Positions 8,210-16,344 of a DNA stretch of 34,104 nt are shown in pieces. Within the stretch, counting starts at the first letter, position 1; every line of letters starts with the position of its first letter. Below the pieces are notes generated by a model. The model saw only the letters and a list, made by a program, of their open reading frames with translations. It did not search any database and was not told where the DNA came from. Origin of the DNA: Microbacterium azadirachtae (GTDB lineage: Bacteria > Actinomycetota > Actinomycetes > Actinomycetales > Microbacteriaceae); NCBI RefSeq assembly GCF_000956545.1, contig NZ_JYIT01000050.1, forward strand, positions 1-34,104, written 5' to 3'. The position numbers were made by a program, and so were the translations under genes.

Positions 8210-9220
8210 ATGGCGAAGATCCACGAGGTGGCCGAGGCCGCCGGCGTGTCGATCAGCACCGTGTCGTACGCCCTGAGCGGCAAGCGGTCGATCTCGCCGG
8301 CCACGCGCGATCGCGTGGAGCGCGCTGCGGCCCTGCTCGGCTACGAGCCGAACGCGGGCGCGCGGATGCTCGCGGGGCGCCGGACCCAGATCTTCGCGCT
8401 CACCGAGCCGTTCCGCCCCGACACGCACGCGCCGACCCACATGAGCTTCGTACTGGCGACCTCGATCGCCGCGCGCCGGTACGACTACGACATCCTGCTG
8501 CTGACGGACGCGGAGGCGTCCGCCGGCATGCGGCGCGTCTCCGCCAGCGGGCTCGTGGACGGCATCATCGTCCTCGACGTCGCCCCCGAGGACGACAGGG
8601 TCGCGCTGTCGCGCGCGATCGACGTGCCGACGGTCTTCATCGGCGTGCCCGAAGACGTCGAGGGCCTCGTCTGCGTCGACCTCGATTTCGAGGCGGCGGC
8701 GGCGCTCGCCGTCGATCGACTCGCGGACGCCGGCCATCGCCGCATCGGCTTCGTCGGCCATCCCGAGAGCGCCTACGCGCGTTCGAACTTCCCGCCGAGG
8801 GTGCGCCGCGGTGTCGAGCAGGAGGCCCGTCGCAGAGGCGTCGCCGTCTCCGCGGAGTACCCGGGGGAGGGCGATGAGCGGCATCGCGACATCCGCGAGG
8901 CCGTGCGCCGGCTGATCGACGACGGCGTCACCGCTCTGGCTCTGCACTGCGACGACGCGGCCCACTCCGCCGTCCTCGCCGAGCTCGCCGCGGCCGGGCT
9001 CTCCGTGCCCGCGGACATGTCTGTCGTGTCGATCGGATCCTCCTTCGACACGTCGTCGTTCTCGACCCCGCTGGACCGCATCCCGCTCGAGCCCGAGTCG
9101 TCCTGCGAGCTCGCCGTCGGACTGGCGGCGCGCATGGCCGACGGCGAGTCCGTCGAACCCGGCGTGCGCCTCACCGAGCCGCGCTATCAGGCGTTCGGCT
9201 CGGTGAGCCCTCCCCGCTGA
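8210..9220 (+). CDS. LacI family transcriptional regulator of the alpha-xyloside operon
   Basis: This 336-aa regulator has an N-terminal LacI HTH (residues 3-50: IHEVAEAAGVSISTVSYALSG, then a hinge after YEPN) and a periplasmic-binding-like effector domain. Start ATG at 8210 places the HTH at the extreme N-terminus, as in the family, even though the frame is open upstream. It precedes an ABC sugar importer and a YicI-type alpha-xylosidase on the same strand. An 18-bp operator is present in its own leader and again 35 bp before the binding-protein gene. The likely inducer is a xylose-containing oligosaccharide or isoprimeverose; that part is inference from the neighbours. Confidence 0.93.
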   Translation: MAKIHEVAEAAGVSISTVSYALSGKRSISPATRDRVERAAALLGYEPNAGARMLAGRRTQIFALTEPFRPDTHAPTHMSFVLATSIAARRYDYDILLLTDAEASAGMRRVSASGLVDGIIVLDVAPEDDRVALSRAIDVPTVFIGVPEDVEGLVCVDLDFEAAAALAVDRLADAGHRRIGFVGHPESAYARSNFPPRVRRGVEQEARRRGVAVSAEYPGEGDERHRDIREAVRRLIDDGVTALALHCDDAAHSAVLAELAAAGLSVPADMSVVSIGSSFDTSSFSTPLDRIPLEPESSCELAVGLAARMADGESVEPGVRLTEPRYQAFGSVSPPR

Positions 9221-9282
9221 CCCGAGGCCTCCGCCTCGACAGCCTTTCCCCATCCGCTCCCATCGATCCCTTTCCGCCTGTC

Positions 9283-9318
9283 CCTTTTCCACCACTGTCC
9301 CCTTTTCCAACACTGTCG
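9283..9318 (+). repeat. Two 18-bp tandem direct repeats in front of the binding-protein gene
   Basis: CCTTTTCCACCACTGTCC (9283-9300) is followed directly by CCTTTTCCAACACTGTCG (9301-9318), identical at 16 of 18 positions. A weaker related stretch (CCTTTCCGCCTGTCC) lies just upstream. The second copy runs into the LacI-type operator. It may be part of the promoter architecture or a chance slippage product. Confidence 0.6.
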
Positions 9319-9331
9319 AAACGCTTCGACA
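9314..9331. promoter_or_regulatory. LacI-family operator upstream of the ABC importer operon
   Basis: TGTCGAAACGCTTCGACA has perfect 7-bp arms (TGTCGAA/TTCGACA) around ACGC. It shares its left half and core with the site at 8157-8174. It lies 17 nt before the ATG of the binding protein, where a bound repressor would block transcription. No convincing -35/-10 pair could be chosen in the C/T-rich stretch upstream. Confidence 0.8.
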
Positions 9332-9348
9332 ACATCACGGAGGTAGCA

Positions 9349-10656
9349 ATGAAGCACACCCGAATCCTCGCGGCCGTCGCCGCGACCGCCGCCGTCGCCG
9401 CGGCGCTGACCGGCTGCAGCGGCGCGAGCGGCAGCGGCGACGACACCGACGGCGCCGGCAAGACCCTGCGCATGTGGCACTACGAGGGCGCCGACAGCGC
9501 CATGGGCAAGGCCTGGGCCGAGGCCGTCAAGGTCTTCGAGAAGGAGACCGGCGCCAAGGTCCAGTTCGAGGAGAAGAGCTTCGAGCAGATCCGCTCGACC
9601 GCGAGCCAGGTGCTCAACTCCGACCAGGCTCCGGATGTGCTCGAGTACGCCAAGGGCAACGGCACGGCCGGCCTGCTCTCCAGCCAGGGACTGCTGGCGC
9701 CGCTCGACGACGCCGTGAAGAAGTACGGCTGGGACAAGAAGCTCGCCTCGAGCCTGCAGACCACGGCCAAGTACGACGACAAGGGCATCATGGGGTCGGG
9801 CAGCTGGTACGGCGTGCCCAACTACGGCGAGTACGTCGAGGTCTACTACAACAAGACGGCCTTCGAGAAGGCGGGGGTCGCGGTGCCGACCTCGCTCTCC
9901 GAGTTCGAGGCGGCGATGAAGACCTTCGCCGCCGCCGGCCAGACGCCGCTGTCCGAGTCGGCGGCGGAGTACCCGCTCAGCCACCTCTGGTACCAGCTGG
10001 CGCTCACCAAGGCGGACCGGTCGTTCGTCGACGACTACCAGCTCTACAAGCACAAGGTCGACTGGAACGGCGAGCCCTTGACCTACGCCACCCAGACCAT
10101 CGCGGACTGGACGGCCAAGGGCTACATCTCCAAGGATGCGAGCGGCATCAAGGCCGAGGACGCGGGCGTCGCGTTCATCAACGGCCAGTCCCCGATGTTC
10201 GTCTCGGGCAGCTGGTGGTACGGGCGGTTCATGACCGAGGTCAAGGGCTTCGAGTGGGGCACGTTCCTCTTCCCGGGCAGCGAGTTCACCCCGGGCTCGG
10301 CGGGGAACATGTGGGTGGTGCCCGAGCACGCCAAGAACAAGGCGCTCGCGGAGAAGTTCATCGACATCACCATGCGCCCCGAGATCCAGGCGATCCTGGG
10401 CAACAACGGCGGTGTGCCCGTCGCGGCCGACACCTCGAAGATCACGGACGAGAAGTCGAAGGAGCTCATCGAGAACTTCAACACCGTGACCAAGCGCGAC
10501 GGTCTCGCCTTCTACCCCGACTGGCCCACGCCCACGTTCTACGACCAGGTGAACGCCGGAATGCAGGAGCTCATCAACGGCACGAAGTCGCCGGCGGAGG
10601 TCCGCAAGCAGCTGGGCGAGCAGTACGCCGCCGGCGTCAAGGACATCGTCGGCTGA
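9349..10656 (+). CDS. ABC transporter substrate-binding lipoprotein (family 1 sugar-binding)
   Basis: This 435-aa extracellular solute-binding protein captures the sugar for the importer. It has a Sec lipoprotein signal: a basic start MKHTR, an Ala-rich core and a lipobox LTGC with Cys23 as the lipidated residue, then a Gly/Ser-rich linker. The remainder matches group 1 sugar-binding proteins, with a characteristic GVPNYGEYVEVYYNK stretch and the MFVSGSWW aromatic region. A strong GGAGG sits at 9339-9343, 5 nt before the ATG. It is first in the operon after the LacI operator and is followed by a stem-loop that could favour its higher expression over the permeases. Confidence 0.94.
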   Translation: MKHTRILAAVAATAAVAAALTGCSGASGSGDDTDGAGKTLRMWHYEGADSAMGKAWAEAVKVFEKETGAKVQFEEKSFEQIRSTASQVLNSDQAPDVLEYAKGNGTAGLLSSQGLLAPLDDAVKKYGWDKKLASSLQTTAKYDDKGIMGSGSWYGVPNYGEYVEVYYNKTAFEKAGVAVPTSLSEFEAAMKTFAAAGQTPLSESAAEYPLSHLWYQLALTKADRSFVDDYQLYKHKVDWNGEPLTYATQTIADWTAKGYISKDASGIKAEDAGVAFINGQSPMFVSGSWWYGRFMTEVKGFEWGTFLFPGSEFTPGSAGNMWVVPEHAKNKALAEKFIDITMRPEIQAILGNNGGVPVAADTSKITDEKSKELIENFNTVTKRDGLAFYPDWPTPTFYDQVNAGMQELINGTKSPAEVRKQLGEQYAAGVKDIVG

Positions 10657-10658
10657 GC

Positions 10659-10694
10659 GTCTCGGGGCCGTCGCACGCACGGCGGCCCCGAGAC
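10659..10694 (+). promoter_or_regulatory. Intra-operon stem-loop after the binding-protein gene
   Basis: GTCTCGGGGCC (10659-10669) and GGCCCCGAGAC (10684-10694) form a perfect 11-bp GC-rich stem with a 14-nt loop, starting 2 nt after the stop codon. There is no U tract, so it is better read as an RNA-stabilising or attenuating element than as a full terminator. Confidence 0.7.
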
Positions 10695-10723
10695 CGCCCG
10701 ACGACTCCCGAAAGGACGACGGC

Positions 10724-11644
10724 ATGGCCGAATCGCACAGCCTCCTCCCCGGATCGCGCCCCCGCGCGTTCTGGCCCTACCTGCTCCCGGGGCTGACCCT
10801 GCTCATCGTGATCATCGTGATCCCGCTGGGCTGGAACATCTTCCTCACATTCACCCGGTATCGCGGCATCCGACCTCCGCAGTGGATCGGCCTGAAGAAC
10901 TGGCAGACCCTGTTCGGCGACGACGTGTTCTGGACCTCGTTCGGCAACTCGGTCGCGATGATCCTGGCGATGGTCGTGGTGCCGACGCTGCTCGGCCTGC
11001 TGCTGGCGGCGATGCTGTTCGACCTGATCGGCAAGAAGTTCGGCGGCCGTGTCGCGAGCTTCCTGCGCGCCACCTACTACCTGCCGCAGATCCTCCCCGC
11101 CGTGATCGCCGCGATCGTGATCGGCTGGATCCTGCGTCCGAAGAACGGCGCGCTCAACCAGGTGCTGGAGGCGGTCGGGCTCGGTGCGCTGCAGCACAAC
11201 TGGCTCGGCAGCGCCGACACGGCGCTCGTCAGCATCATGGTGATCATGGTCTGGGTGCAGCTGGGCTACCCGGTCGTCATCTTCATGGCGGCGCTGCAGC
11301 GGGTGGATCCGGAGCTGTACGAGGCGGCGGAGCTCGACGGCGCCAACTGGTTCCAGAGGTTCCGCGCCATCACGGTCGGCATCATCCGGCCCGAGATCTT
11401 CGTCGTGACGCTGACCTGCACGATCGCCGCGCTCAAGGTCTTCGGACCCGTCTACGCCCTGACCCGCGGCGGCCCCGGAACCTCGACCATCGTGCCGGCC
11501 TACTACGCGTACAGCGAGTTCTTCCAGTCGCAGCAGGTCGGCTACGGAGCCACCATCGCGACCGCGCTCACCGTCGTGATCGCCGTCGTGAGCGTGGTGT
11601 TCATCCTGGTGCAGAACCGCATGGAGAAGGAGGAGGCGCGATGA
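10724..11644 (+). CDS. ABC sugar transporter permease (MalF/UgpA-like)
   Basis: This 306-aa inner-membrane permease has six predicted TM segments. The EAA loop that contacts the ATPase is visible as EAAELDGANWFQRFRAITVGIIRPEI (the EAA---G form) between TM4 and TM5. Start ATG at 10724 follows GAAAGGACG. It overlaps the next permease by ATGA. No ATP-binding subunit is encoded in the operon, so a shared MsiK-like ATPase elsewhere in the genome is the usual solution in actinobacteria. Confidence 0.93.
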   Translation: MAESHSLLPGSRPRAFWPYLLPGLTLLIVIIVIPLGWNIFLTFTRYRGIRPPQWIGLKNWQTLFGDDVFWTSFGNSVAMILAMVVVPTLLGLLLAAMLFDLIGKKFGGRVASFLRATYYLPQILPAVIAAIVIGWILRPKNGALNQVLEAVGLGALQHNWLGSADTALVSIMVIMVWVQLGYPVVIFMAALQRVDPELYEAAELDGANWFQRFRAITVGIIRPEIFVVTLTCTIAALKVFGPVYALTRGGPGTSTIVPAYYAYSEFFQSQQVGYGATIATALTVVIAVVSVVFILVQNRMEKEEAR

Positions 11645-12483
11645 GCCGCGGAGGGATCGCGCGACGCCGCCCGTCCGACTGGGTCATGCTCGTGGCCGCG
11701 ATCGCACTGGGTCTTCTGATCGCGGTGCCGCTGCTGCTGATCCTGATCAACTCCTTCAAGTCGCCGGGCGACTACAACACGTCCGGACCGCTGTCGCTGC
11801 CGAAGGAGCTGTACTTCGACGGGATCGGCGCGTTCTGGAACCGGGTCGACTTCCCGCTCAAGCTCTGGAACAGCTTCTTCATCTCCGGCACGGTCGCCGT
11901 GCTGGCGGTGGGGCTGTCGATGCTCAACGCCTTCGCGCTCGGCATCGGCCGGGTCAAGGGGCGCCTGTGGATCGTCGTGCTGATCCTGCTGGCGAACATG
12001 CTGCCGCAGGAGGTGCTGCTCTACCCGCTCTACTTCCTCTTCAAGCAGGTGGGGCTCTACGACAACCCGTGGTCGGTGATCATCACGTTCACCGTGATCC
12101 AGTCGGCCTTCGGCACGTACCTGCTGGCGTCGGTGTTCGGCACGTTCCCCAAGGAGGTGCTCGAGGCCGCGGCGCTCGACGGCGCCGGACGCTGGCAGGT
12201 GCTGTGGCGCGTGGTGTTCCCGATCTCGCGGCCGACGCTGTCGGTGCTGCTCATCTTCTTCTTCATCTGGACGTGGAACGAGTTCCTCATCCCGCTGACG
12301 TTCCTCGTGTCGAACGCGAACCAGACGGTGCCCGTGGCGATCACGGCCCTGCAGGGCGACCGGCTCATGGACGTCACCACGACGAGCGCCTCGGCGCTGC
12401 TCGGTCTGCTGCCGACGCTCGTCTTCTTCCTCATCTTCCAGCGCACGCTGACGCGTGGCATCACGGCAGGAGCAGTCAAGTAA
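11641..12483 (+). CDS. ABC sugar transporter permease (MalG/UgpE-like)
   Basis: This 280-aa second permease has about six TM segments and the EAA motif EAAALDGAGRWQVLWRVVFPISRP, followed by a typical WNEFLIPL stretch. The ATG overlaps the preceding stop (ATGA), and its own TAA overlaps the next start (TAATG), so the importer and the xylosidase are translationally coupled. The frame is open for about 250 codons upstream, but that is the shadow of the first permease. Confidence 0.93.
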   Translation: MSRGGIARRRPSDWVMLVAAIALGLLIAVPLLLILINSFKSPGDYNTSGPLSLPKELYFDGIGAFWNRVDFPLKLWNSFFISGTVAVLAVGLSMLNAFALGIGRVKGRLWIVVLILLANMLPQEVLLYPLYFLFKQVGLYDNPWSVIITFTVIQSAFGTYLLASVFGTFPKEVLEAAALDGAGRWQVLWRVVFPISRPTLSVLLIFFFIWTWNEFLIPLTFLVSNANQTVPVAITALQGDRLMDVTTTSASALLGLLPTLVFFLIFQRTLTRGITAGAVK

Positions 12484-14615
12484 TGAAGTTCACCGACGGG
12501 TTCTGGCAGCTGCGTCCCGGAGTCGAGGCCCTCTACGCGCAGGAGGCGCGCGATCTCGTCGCGGCCGACGGCGAGCTCACGATCTGGGCGCCGACCAGGG
12601 TGATCGGGTCCCGCGGCGACACGCTCAACCGGCCGCTGCTGACGGTCTCGCTCGCGAGCCCTGCCGAGGGAGTGATCCGGGTGCGCATCGAGCACCACCG
12701 CGGCGCGGCGGGATCCGGCCGGGGATTTGGATTCGACGCCGACCCCGGGCACCGCGCCGAGGCGCGGCTCGACGACGACGGCGGTGTGCTCGACGCGGGA
12801 TCGCTGCGCGCCCGCGTCCGTCGCGGAGCCCCGTGGCAGCTGTCCTTCGAGCACGACGGCGGCGTCTACACGACCAGCGGGCACCGGTCGATCGGCGCGA
12901 TCGGCCTCTCACCGCAGGCCGCGGTCGTGGCCGAACCGGTCGGATCCGACGGCATCAGCCGCACCGGGAAGGCCGAGGCGGACGACTACGTCCACGCCCA
13001 GCTCTCCCTCGACGTCGGCGAGCTCATCTACGGGCTCGGCGAGCGGTTCGGCCCCTTCGTGAAGAACGGGCAGACCGTCGACGTGTGGAACTCCGACGGC
13101 GGCACGTCGAGCGAGCAGTCGTACAAGAGCATCCCGTTCTACCTCTCCAGCCGCGGATACGGCGTGCTCGTGAACGATGCGGGCCATGTCTCGTTCGAGG
13201 TCGGATCCGAGGCCGTCGAGCAGGTGCAGTTCTCGGTGGCGGGGCAGAGCCTGGAGTTCTTCGTGATCGCCGGTCCCACCCCGGCCGAGGTGCTCGATCG
13301 GTACACGCGCCTCACCGGCCGGCCCGCCCGGGTGCCGGACTGGTCGTACGGGCTGTGGCTGTCGACGAGCTTCACGACCGACTACGACGAGGCGACCGTC
13401 AGCGCCTTCATCGACGGCATGGCGCAGCGCGACATCCCGCTGGAGGTGTTCCACTTCGACTGCTTCTGGATGCGGGAGTTCCACTGGACCGACTTCGAAT
13501 GGGATCCCGCGGTGTTCCCAGATCCGGAGGGCATGCTGGCGCGCCTGCACGAGCGGGGGCTCCGCGTGAGCGCATGGGTGAACCCGTACATCGCGCAGCG
13601 TTCGCGGCTGTTCGACGAGGGGCGCGAGCGCGGGTACCTCGTGCGTCGTCCGGACGGATCCGTGTTCCAGTGGGACCTCTGGCAGGCCGGGATGGCACTG
13701 GTCGACTTCACGAACCCCGAGGCCACGGCGTGGTTCCAGGGCTATATCCGGGGACTGCTGCGGCAGGGCGTCGACGCCGTCAAGACCGACTTCGGCGAGA
13801 GGATCCCGTCGGGGCTGGCGTGGCACGACGGCAGCGACCCCGAGGCGATGCACCACCGCTACACGCACCTCTACAACCGCGCGGTGTTCGATGTGCTCGT
13901 CGAGGAGCGCGGGGAGGGCGAGGCCGTGCTGTTCGCGCGCTCGGCGACCGCCGGAGGGCAGGCCATGCCGGTGCACTGGGGCGGGGACAACTCCTCCTCG
14001 TTCGTCTCGATGGCCGAGTCGCTGCGCGGCGGGCTGTCGCTCGCGCTCAGCGGCTTCGGATACTGGAGCCACGACATCGGCGGCTTCGAGGGGGATCCGG
14101 ATCCCGCCGTGTTCAAGAGGTGGCTCGCGTTCGGGCTGCTGTCCAGCCACTCGCGCCTGCACGGATCCACCAACTACCGGGTGCCGTGGGCGTTCGACAC
14201 CGGCGAGGAGGAGCCGGGGCAGAGCGCAGTCGACGTCGCGCGCGCCTTCACGAAGCTCAAGCGCTCCCTGCGGCCCTACCTCGTCGCGGCCGGCGAGGAG
14301 GCCCATCGCAGCGGACGCCCCGTGATGCGCCCGATGGTGCTCGAGTTCCCCGACGATCCGGCGGCGGGCCACCTCGACCGGCAGTACATGCTGGGCCCCG
14401 ACCTCATGGTGGCGCCGGTGTTCACCGCGTCCGGCGACGTGGAGTACTACCTGCCGCGCGGACGGTGGACGAACTGGTTCACGCGCGAGGAGACGGAGGG
14501 AGGCGGCTGGCGCCGGGAGACGCACGCCTTCGACTCCGTGCCGCTGTGGATCCGCGAAGGCGCCGTGATCCCCGTCGAGGACGAGCACGGCGTTCGCGCG
14601 GAGGTGCGGGGCTGA
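12483..14615 (+). CDS. yicI: Alpha-xylosidase, glycoside hydrolase family 31 (YicI-like)
   Basis: This 710-aa GH31 enzyme is expected to remove alpha-1,6-xylosyl units from xyloglucan-derived oligosaccharides or isoprimeverose in the cytoplasm. The nucleophile region KTDFGERIP gives Asp436 and the acid/base region HWGGDNSSS gives Asp502; the 66-residue spacing equals that of E. coli YicI (Asp416/Asp482). SMAESLRGGLS and SGFGYWSHDIGGFEG also match YicI closely, as does the N-terminal MKFTDGFW start. There is no signal peptide, so the sugar must be imported first, which fits coupling to the ABC importer. It is shorter than YicI (772 aa), mainly at the C-terminus. Alpha-glucosidase activity is the main alternative. 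Confidence 0.92.
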   Translation: MKFTDGFWQLRPGVEALYAQEARDLVAADGELTIWAPTRVIGSRGDTLNRPLLTVSLASPAEGVIRVRIEHHRGAAGSGRGFGFDADPGHRAEARLDDDGGVLDAGSLRARVRRGAPWQLSFEHDGGVYTTSGHRSIGAIGLSPQAAVVAEPVGSDGISRTGKAEADDYVHAQLSLDVGELIYGLGERFGPFVKNGQTVDVWNSDGGTSSEQSYKSIPFYLSSRGYGVLVNDAGHVSFEVGSEAVEQVQFSVAGQSLEFFVIAGPTPAEVLDRYTRLTGRPARVPDWSYGLWLSTSFTTDYDEATVSAFIDGMAQRDIPLEVFHFDCFWMREFHWTDFEWDPAVFPDPEGMLARLHERGLRVSAWVNPYIAQRSRLFDEGRERGYLVRRPDGSVFQWDLWQAGMALVDFTNPEATAWFQGYIRGLLRQGVDAVKTDFGERIPSGLAWHDGSDPEAMHHRYTHLYNRAVFDVLVEERGEGEAVLFARSATAGGQAMPVHWGGDNSSSFVSMAESLRGGLSLALSGFGYWSHDIGGFEGDPDPAVFKRWLAFGLLSSHSRLHGSTNYRVPWAFDTGEEEPGQSAVDVARAFTKLKRSLRPYLVAAGEEAHRSGRPVMRPMVLEFPDDPAAGHLDRQYMLGPDLMVAPVFTASGDVEYYLPRGRWTNWFTREETEGGGWRRETHAFDSVPLWIREGAVIPVEDEHGVRAEVRG

Positions 14616-14665
14616 GGCCGCTCCCCGCGGGCCCCGGCCCGCGATCCGCGCATCCCTGAGCCGAC

Positions 14666-14713
14666 CCGCCGCGTCGACCCGATCCCTTCCGGAATCGGTC
14701 CTCGACGCGGCGG
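14666..14713 (+). terminator. Long inverted repeat ending the xyloside operon
   Basis: CCGCCGCGTCGA (14666-14677) and TCGACGCGGCGG (14702-14713) are perfect 12-bp arms around a 24-nt loop that itself holds the pair CCGAT/ATCGG (14679-14683/14694-14698). It lies 50 nt after the xylosidase stop. There is no T tract. Its right arm also carries the likely -35 of the next gene, so it may act in both. Confidence 0.6.
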
Positions 14714-14731
14714 CCTGGGGGCGAGTAGCTT
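14702..14731 (+). promoter_or_regulatory. Leaderless promoter of the glutamate-cysteine ligase-like gene
   Basis: A -35-like TCGACG (14702-14707), an 18-bp spacer and -10 TAGCTT (14726-14731) are followed by 6 nt and the ATG, which puts the expected transcription start at or next to the start codon. A GGCGAG/CTCGCC dyad flanks the -10. Confidence 0.6.
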
Positions 14732-14737
14732 CTCGCC

Positions 14738-16246
14738 ATGGGAGACCACGTCGACGAACGGGTGTTCACCCGGCAGGATCGCACGCTGTTCCGCGAGAAG
14801 ACGGCGCGCTGCCTCGACGCGCTCGCCATGATGCTCGCCGACGGACAGTTCGAGATCTCGGAGCCGCGGCTGGGCCTGGAGATCGAGCTCAATCTCGTCG
14901 ACGACGCCTGCGACCCGGCCATGGCGAACGAAGCCGCCCTCGACGCGATCGCCGATCCGGCGTTCCAGACCGAGCTCGGCCAGTTCAACATCGAGATCAA
15001 CGTCGAGCCCCGGCCGCTCGCAGGGCGCAGCGTCACCGACCTGGAGCACTCGCTGCGCGCGTCCCTCAACGCAGCCGACGCGAAGGCGCGCGGCGCCGGG
15101 TGCGGTCTCGCGATGATCGGCATGCTGCCGACCCTCGACGAGCATCACTTCACGGGGGCGTGGCTGTCGGCGGATCCTCGGTACGACCTGCTCAGCCAGC
15201 AGATCCTCGCCGCGCGGGGAGAGGACATCGAGCTGCGCCTCGACGGGCCCGCCCTCGGCGGCGGCTTCGGCGACGGCGCCGCGCGGGAGACCCTCGACAT
15301 CGTCTGCGACACGATCCTGCCCGAGGCCGCCTGCACCTCGGTGCAGCTGCACCTGCAGGTGGATCCGGCGGAGTTCGCGGCGTACTGGAACTCCGCGCAG
15401 GCGATCGCCGGCGTGCAGGTCGCACTCGCCGCCAACTCGCCGTTCTTCGCGGGCAAGGCCCTCTGGCACGAGACCCGGATCCCCCTGTTCGAGCAGGCCA
15501 CCGACACGCGCTCGGTCGAGCTGAAGAACCAGCGCGTGCGCCCGCGCGTGTGGTTCGGCGAGCGCTGGGTGACCTCGATCTTCGACCTCTTCGAGGAGAA
15601 CTCCCGCTACTTCCCGGCGCTGCTGCCGGTGACGACCGACGAGGATCCGTTCGCGGTGCTGGCCCGCGGCGGTGCGCCCGCGCTCGCCGAGCTGCGCATG
15701 CACAACGGCACGGTCTACCGCTGGAACCGCCCGATCTACGACGGGAAGGGCGACCGCTACCACCTGCGTCTGGAGAACCGCGTGCTGCCGGCCGGTCCGA
15801 GCATCGTCGACGTGCTCGCCGACGCCGCGTTCTACTACGGCCTCGTGCACGCGCTCGCGCAGGCCGATCGCCCGCTGTGGACGCAGATGACCTTCGACGC
15901 GGCCGAGGAGAACCTGCACTCCGCCGCCCGCGACGGCATCGAGTCGCGTCTGTACTGGCCCGAGGTCGGCTGGATCGGCCCGCGCGAGCTGGTGCTGCGG
16001 CGCCTGCTGGCGCTCGCCGCCGAGGGCCTCGACGGGTACGGCGTGGATCCGGCCGAGCGCGATCGCTACCTCGGCGTCATCGAGCAGCGCTGCCTCACCG
16101 GACGCAACGGCGCGGTGTGGCAGCGGGAGAACGTCGCCGCCCGCGAGCGCGCCGGGGAGACCCGGTCCCAGGCGCTGCACGGCATGCTCGCCGACTACCT
16201 GGAGCACATGCACGCCGGAGCCCCCGTGCACACCTGGGAGCTCTGA
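14738..16246 (+). CDS. Glutamate-cysteine ligase-like carboxylate-amine ligase (GCS2 family)
   Basis: This 502-aa protein has the ATP-dependent glutamate-cysteine ligase fold (GCS2-type). Visible features are the acidic metal-binding stretch GLEIELNLVDD near residue 48, QFNIEINVEPRPL (about 87-99) with further metal and ATP ligands, and a C-terminal ENRVLPAGPSIVDVLADAAF region. It probably joins glutamate or another carboxylate to an amine. True gamma-glutamylcysteine synthesis is not certain, since most relatives of this 500-aa type are uncharacterised and Microbacteriaceae mainly use mycothiol. It is monocistronic, with its own leaderless promoter and a hairpin after it. Confidence 0.85.
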   Translation: MGDHVDERVFTRQDRTLFREKTARCLDALAMMLADGQFEISEPRLGLEIELNLVDDACDPAMANEAALDAIADPAFQTELGQFNIEINVEPRPLAGRSVTDLEHSLRASLNAADAKARGAGCGLAMIGMLPTLDEHHFTGAWLSADPRYDLLSQQILAARGEDIELRLDGPALGGGFGDGAARETLDIVCDTILPEAACTSVQLHLQVDPAEFAAYWNSAQAIAGVQVALAANSPFFAGKALWHETRIPLFEQATDTRSVELKNQRVRPRVWFGERWVTSIFDLFEENSRYFPALLPVTTDEDPFAVLARGGAPALAELRMHNGTVYRWNRPIYDGKGDRYHLRLENRVLPAGPSIVDVLADAAFYYGLVHALAQADRPLWTQMTFDAAEENLHSAARDGIESRLYWPEVGWIGPRELVLRRLLALAAEGLDGYGVDPAERDRYLGVIEQRCLTGRNGAVWQRENVAARERAGETRSQALHGMLADYLEHMHAGAPVHTWEL

Positions 16247-16275
16247 CCCTTCCGGGCGGCGGGATCTCCTTCGTT

Positions 16276-16330
16276 CGCTGGTCGTGGATTGCGGGTTTCA
16301 GGGCACCGAAGCCGCAATGCGCGACCAGTG
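16276..16330. terminator. Bidirectional terminator-like inverted repeat between convergent genes
   Basis: Imperfect 19-bp arms (16276-16294 and 16312-16330) pair at 16 of 19 positions around a 17-nt loop; the cores are TGGTCG/CGACCA and ATTGCGG/CCGCAAT. It sits between the ends of the ligase gene and the convergent hydrolase gene, where a shared terminator is expected. It could also be a dispersed REP-type element. Confidence 0.6.
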
Positions 16331-16344
16331 AGCGCGGGGAGGGA

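Noticed and set aside
12909..14588. 559-codon minus-strand open frame opposite the alpha-xylosidase
   Set aside because: Antisense shadow; the plus-strand frame has the full GH31 active site.
14447..16231. 594-codon minus-strand open frame opposite the ligase-like gene
   Set aside because: Antisense shadow with no domain motif, while the plus strand has conserved GCS2 motifs.
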